Shown here piece after piece: positions 61,576 through 64,000 of a stretch of DNA of 64,000 nt (positions within the stretch are counted from its first letter, which is position 1; the number at the start of each line of letters is the position of its first letter). The notes beneath the pieces were generated by a model, which was not told where the DNA came from, ran no database searches, and was given only the letters and a program-made list of their open reading frames with translations. The stretch comes from Bacteroidota bacterium. Lineage in GTDB: Bacteria > Bacteroidota > Bacteroidia > Flavobacteriales_D > Sanyastnellaceae. The stretch is from positions 24,682 through 88,681 of the forward strand of contig JAQCFW010000007.1 in the NCBI GenBank assembly GCA_027619225.1. Direction: 5' to 3'. A program made the position numbers and the translations under genes.

Positions 61576-61965
61576 TTAACCTCCGAGAACTCTGCGAAGC
61601 CTATCAAGTTGAGCTACCCACAGTTCACGAGCATCTTCAATATCATCTTCTTCAGCAAAATCAGTAACGATGATCGCTCTTTCGCCTGTCATTTCATCAA
61701 CTCTAATCCGTAACTCAAAATAAGTTCCGTCGTTCTCATCTTCCTCAGATTCTAACCACTTAAATTTTACGTACTCATCTTTCTTCTTGGTCACAAGCCT
61801 TGCAACCTCTTCACTTCCATCCCAAATAAAAGTATGAACATCCTTCTTGATGTTTACATCATCACAAAACCACTCAGACAAACCGCTGGGTGTGCTCATG
61901 CAGTTGTAAAGCACGCCTTTGCTACTGTTTATAGGGAATTCAATTTGGAATTTTTCTTTCTCCAT
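61576..61965 (-). CDS. START-like domain protein
   Basis: This 129-residue protein has the Bacteroidota START-like (helix-grip) fold: KFQIEFPINSSKGVLYNCMSTPSGLSEWFCDDVN, VKFKWLE and the C-terminal long helix (ARELWVAQLDRLRRVLGG). Small ligand-binding is the family theme; the ligand is unknown. It is a single-gene unit, convergent with trmN6 and divergent from tRNA-Met. A weak box TATATTGT (61998-62005 minus) may be its promoter. Confidence 0.85.
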   Translation of the reverse strand: MEKEKFQIEFPINSSKGVLYNCMSTPSGLSEWFCDDVNIKKDVHTFIWDGSEEVARLVTKKKDEYVKFKWLESEEDENDGTYFELRIRVDEMTGERAIIVTDFAEEDDIEDARELWVAQLDRLRRVLGG

Positions 61966-62059
61966 GGTGTTAATAATCGTCTTTTTTTAGACAGCGCACA
62001 ATATACGCATCACTTGAGGAAGTTATTGCTAAATATGTGTAAAACTAAAAACTCCTTAC

Positions 62060-62067
62060 TATCTTTG
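62060..62067 (+). promoter_or_regulatory. -7 promoter box of tRNA-Met
   Basis: TATCTTTG, perfect TAnnTTTG, 10 bases before the mature 5' end of the tRNA, as expected for a short precursor. The best -33 candidate is TGTG at 62036-62039, one base off TTTG. Confidence 0.6.
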
Positions 62068-62077
62068 CGCCCGCCTT

Positions 62078-62151
62078 GGCGAGGTAGCTCAGCTGGTTAG
62101 AGCGCAGGATTCATAATCCTGAGGTCGGGGGTTCGAGCCCCCCTCTCGCTA
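62078..62151 (+). tRNA. tRNA-Met (anticodon CAT), elongator-type
   Basis: The cloverleaf is complete: acceptor GGCGAGG pairs with TCTCGCT (G-T at both ends), D arm GCTC/GAGC, anticodon stem CAGGA/TCCTG with loop TTCATAA, variable AGGTC, T arm GGGGG-TTCGAGC-CCCCC. The discriminator base is A. CCA is not encoded. The G1-T72 pair and lack of three GC pairs in the anticodon stem rule out the initiator tRNA. A lysidine-modified tRNA-Ile (CAT) is a formal alternative. Confidence 0.93.
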
Positions 62152-62184
62152 CAAACTTCTTTTTTATTTATATAAAAAGGGCAT

Positions 62185-62220
62185 AAAAAAAGCCTTGACT
62201 TTTAGGTCGGGGCTTTTTTT
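62185..62220. terminator. Bidirectional intrinsic terminator
   Basis: Fifteen-pair hairpin: seven A, GCC-TT-GAC, loop TTTTAG, GTC-GG-GGC, seven T. The two TT/GG pairs are wobbles. A-tract and T-tract make it work on both strands. It serves tRNA-Met from the left and the RRM gene (ending at 62236) from the right. Confidence 0.85.
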
Positions 62221-62235
62221 ATAAGTCTTAGTTTC

Positions 62236-62496
62236 TTAGAAAGAACGACGCTTCTCGCGTTGCTCACTCTCGTTGCAACGAATCGGACGACCCATTACAT
62301 CCTTACCCTCGAGAGCCTCGATGGCTGATTGCCCCTCGTCAGAGTTAGGCATTTCTACAAAGCCAAAACCGCGTGAGCGGCCAGTTTCGCGATCATGTAC
62401 TACACGTGCGCTGTCAACAGCTCCGTGAGCCTCAAATGTTTCTTTTAAAACGACGTCATCAACGCCCCAAGCTAGATTTCCTACAAAAATATTCAC
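62236..62496 (-). CDS. RRM RNA-binding protein
   Basis: This 86-residue protein is a single RNA recognition motif: RNP2 IFVGNLAWG at residue 3, RNP1 GRSRGFGFVEM at about residue 43, and a short C-terminal basic tail (QREKRRSF). The Bacteroidota carry such small RRM proteins, related to cyanobacterial Rbps; they are implicated in RNA chaperoning and growth at low temperature. The promoter at 62522-62551 gives a leader of about 20 bases. The terminator downstream makes it a single-gene unit. Confidence 0.93.
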   Translation of the reverse strand: MNIFVGNLAWGVDDVVLKETFEAHGAVDSARVVHDRETGRSRGFGFVEMPNSDEGQSAIEALEGKDVMGRPIRCNESEQREKRRSF

Positions 62497-62521
62497 AATA
62501 AAAATAATTAAAAATGCGATA

Positions 62522-62551
62522 CAAATGTAGTCAAGGAATTTCTAGATTCAA
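62522..62551 (-). promoter_or_regulatory. Promoter of the RRM gene
   Basis: On the minus strand: TTG (62551-62549), 19 bases, then TACATTTG (62529-62522). It is a near-ideal Bacteroidota promoter, the best one in this window, with both elements at standard spacing. Start would be near 62516. Confidence 0.6.
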
Positions 62552-62574
62552 CATTATTTGTTCACACTCAGTTA

Positions 62575-63120
62575 TTAGTTCACGGAATAAATCCACATAG
62601 GAGGAAAATTCCACAAAACAAAACAAGATTTTTTCATTGGAAAATTAGAGTAATGCTTTTTCATTAAAAATGGAAAGTATGTGAACCATCTCATGTGTGT
62701 GCCATTTCTGGTTAGCTCTAAAAGAGTAGCAAACAATTTCTTTTTAACCTCACTAGGCAATGTGTATGGAAGGCCGCTTATCACCAGGTCAACGTTATTT
62801 ATCCCTCTGTCTTTTAAAAGTGACTCTAAATTACAAGCGCTACATTTCACCACTTCAAATCGGTCATCAAGTCTCTTTTCCAATGGCTTTATAAACTCTT
62901 CCTCCAATTCTATAAGTAATATTTTACAGTTTGCGGGGAGTTTTTTAGCTAGTATATCGGTGAAAACACCAGTACCAGGGCCCAATTCCACAACGTATTT
63001 CATTTTGCTTAAATCAAGCCCACGCACCATTTCTATTGCCGCTTTTTTAGAGCTGGGCGTAACAGAAGCATTTACGGAGGGTTGTTTAAGAAATAATTTG
63101 AAAAATCGCCCTTGGCTCAT
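62575..63120 (-). CDS. SAM-dependent methyltransferase, PmtA/KsgA-like
   Basis: This 181-residue protein has a class I SAM loop VVELGPGTGVFTDIL and LLIELEEEF (acidic end of beta 2), then LVISGLPYTLP, where rRNA adenine methyltransferases have NLPY. The opening (FLKQPSVNASVTPSSKKAAIEM) resembles the phospholipid N-methyltransferase family. It is shorter than KsgA and lacks the C-terminal domain. The substrate could be a lipid or rRNA. It lies 36 bases downstream of the thioredoxin-like gene. Confidence 0.8.
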   Translation of the reverse strand: MSQGRFFKLFLKQPSVNASVTPSSKKAAIEMVRGLDLSKMKYVVELGPGTGVFTDILAKKLPANCKILLIELEEEFIKPLEKRLDDRFEVVKCSACNLESLLKDRGINNVDLVISGLPYTLPSEVKKKLFATLLELTRNGTHMRWFTYFPFLMKKHYSNFPMKKSCFVLWNFPPMWIYSVN

Positions 63121-63156
63121 TTAATATAAATTGATTTGTTAATTGAGAGGGGGAGA

Positions 63157-64000
63157 TTAGTGCTTGGTTTTATCTTGTTCTTCTAGACGTCTTATCTTCT
63201 CAATAGCTTCTTCTGAAAGGAAAAACTCTGGTTGTGGCGGCTCAAGACCTTCGATCCTGTATAGCATCTCAGCTAGCTGAAGAGCCCCAATTTGTTTTGC
63301 TAAAATCTTTTTATTTTCGTCAAGGAGAAAGAGTTTAGGAGTAGAGAAGACATCGAATGTCGTTCTGAAATTTAAGGACTCTAAATCTGTAATCCTACTA
63401 TAGATAAGTGCTGCGGCGCTATCCTGAGCGTTAATTAGAGGATTGTCACTCACGTGAATCCAATCCGTGTAATTGGTTGTTTCTATGTATTCCAGCCATG
63501 GCTCAGGTTCAAAATCATTCCCAATAGCATATATCTCAAGCCCTTTGTCGTGCCATTCTTCGTAAATGCGCTGCAGAACAGGCATTTCTTTTTTACAATG
63601 CCCACAGCTGCTTTCCCAAATAACCATTACTGTATACTTAGCTTCTATATCGTGAAGTGATTTCCAGGTCGTTCCGTCTAATCCAGGTAGCGTTATGTTG
63701 TGTGCAATATTCCCACACACAGAATATTTGAGAGCATTAGCTCTATCGACAATCTTCGCAAGTTGCTTGTCGTCTAACCACTTTACCTTTCCCTTTACAT
63801 AGTATTCATTAACAAGGTCAACAAACACCTTGTCCATACACATGACTTTAGAAGACTCGCTTTCGAACGTCATGTGGTGAAGGATGTATTTGAACATATC
63901 CTCGTTCCCAACTACCTGTGTAAGAAGTTTCTTAGCTTCGAAAAACAGGGTGTCTGGGTCTGGCGGAATGATTTGTCCCCACCACATCTCTATCATGTTG
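63157..64000 (-). CDS. Thioredoxin-like (TlpA-type) protein, 5' end outside window
   Basis: The frame is open to the right edge, so the start is missing. Visible: an alpha-helical N-terminal part resembling DUF5106 (KYILHHMTFESESSKVMCMDKVFVDLVNEYY), then a thioredoxin fold (from about residue 105 of the visible part) with the redox motif CGHC in WESSCGHCKKEMPVLQRIYEEW and STPKLFLLDENKKIL (cis-Pro). TlpA-like proteins reduce or oxidise disulfides in the periplasm. A signal peptide would be in the missing part. The internal ATG at 63996 should not be taken as the start. Confidence 0.85.
   Translation of the reverse strand, partial: NMIEMWWGQIIPPDPDTLFFEAKKLLTQVVGNEDMFKYILHHMTFESESSKVMCMDKVFVDLVNEYYVKGKVKWLDDKQLAKIVDRANALKYSVCGNIAHNITLPGLDGTTWKSLHDIEAKYTVMVIWESSCGHCKKEMPVLQRIYEEWHDKGLEIYAIGNDFEPEPWLEYIETTNYTDWIHVSDNPLINAQDSAAALIYSRITDLESLNFRTTFDVFSTPKLFLLDENKKILAKQIGALQLAEMLYRIEGLEPPQPEFFLSEEAIEKIRRLEEQDKTKH

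Noticed and set aside
62078..62151. Initiator tRNA
   Set aside because: The acceptor end pairs at position 1-72 (G-T) and the anticodon stem lacks three G-C pairs, so it is elongator-type.
1..64000. Mobile elements, phage genes, defence systems or biosynthetic clusters
   Set aside because: No transposase, integrase, capsid, restriction, toxin-antitoxin or synthase gene was recognised in any frame that was read.

Overview
The window looks like a chromosomal segment of a Bacteroidota bacterium, most likely a marine member of the Flavobacteriales. The evidence is type IX secretion (T9SS) and gliding parts (PorT, a PorE-like protein, a GldF-GldG fusion), secreted proteins with T9SS sorting domains of both types, a SusC/SusD pair, promoters of the TAnnTTTG type, and very weak Shine-Dalgarno signals. 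I see no insertion sequence, phage, CRISPR array or defence island. Coding density is high. The only gap over 300 bases (11747-12067) holds a 229-bp element bounded by inverted repeats.

Layout. 1-2688: a giant PKD-repeat protein with a gliding-associated C-terminal domain, cut by the window edge. 2723-8028: an RNA helicase, a three-gene ECF sigma module, lgt and mtaB. 8119-11746: a secreted FG-GAP/ASPIC protein and a methyltransferase. 12068-15816: the rho - DUF4199-like - porT - yigZ operon, with a polyampholyte repeat inside Rho. 15940-18359: a phosphodiesterase and a PorE-like protein, divergent. 18384-21830: a PQQ-type sugar dehydrogenase and a TonB-dependent receptor. 21898-39849: a large starch/maltodextrin locus. 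39827-47370: a lamin-tail protein, exonuclease III, an aminoacyl-transferase of the N-end-rule type, aldehyde dehydrogenase, coaE, rpe, another FG-GAP protein and clpS. 47434-53096: glnS, cca, a tsaC-like gene, purC, phoH. 53132-57790: a SAM hydroxide adenosyltransferase, an ABM protein, the GldF-GldG fusion and a DUF4340-like protein. 57800-64000: a glycosyltransferase, a thiolase plus PaaY-like pair, trmN6, a START-like protein, tRNA-Met, an RRM protein, a methyltransferase and a truncated thioredoxin-like protein.

The clearest system is the starch locus. Leftward, a Nudix-type (NrtR-like) regulator is directly followed by a T9SS-exported alpha-amylase, SusC, SusD, a DUF5004-like lipoprotein, a two-domain secreted protein and a lipoprotein amylase. 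Rightward, the divergent operon encodes phosphofructokinase, GAPDH, a BadF-type sugar kinase, beta-phosphoglucomutase and a GH65 maltose phosphorylase. Together they give a route from extracellular starch to lower glycolysis. The shared intergenic region carries two AGTGT/ACACT palindromes, which are candidate operators. No inner-membrane maltose transporter is visible.

A second pattern concerns gene starts. At nine starts, a match to the -7 box lies exactly four bases before the start codon, often GTG. This predicts leaderless mRNAs and was used to choose several starts.
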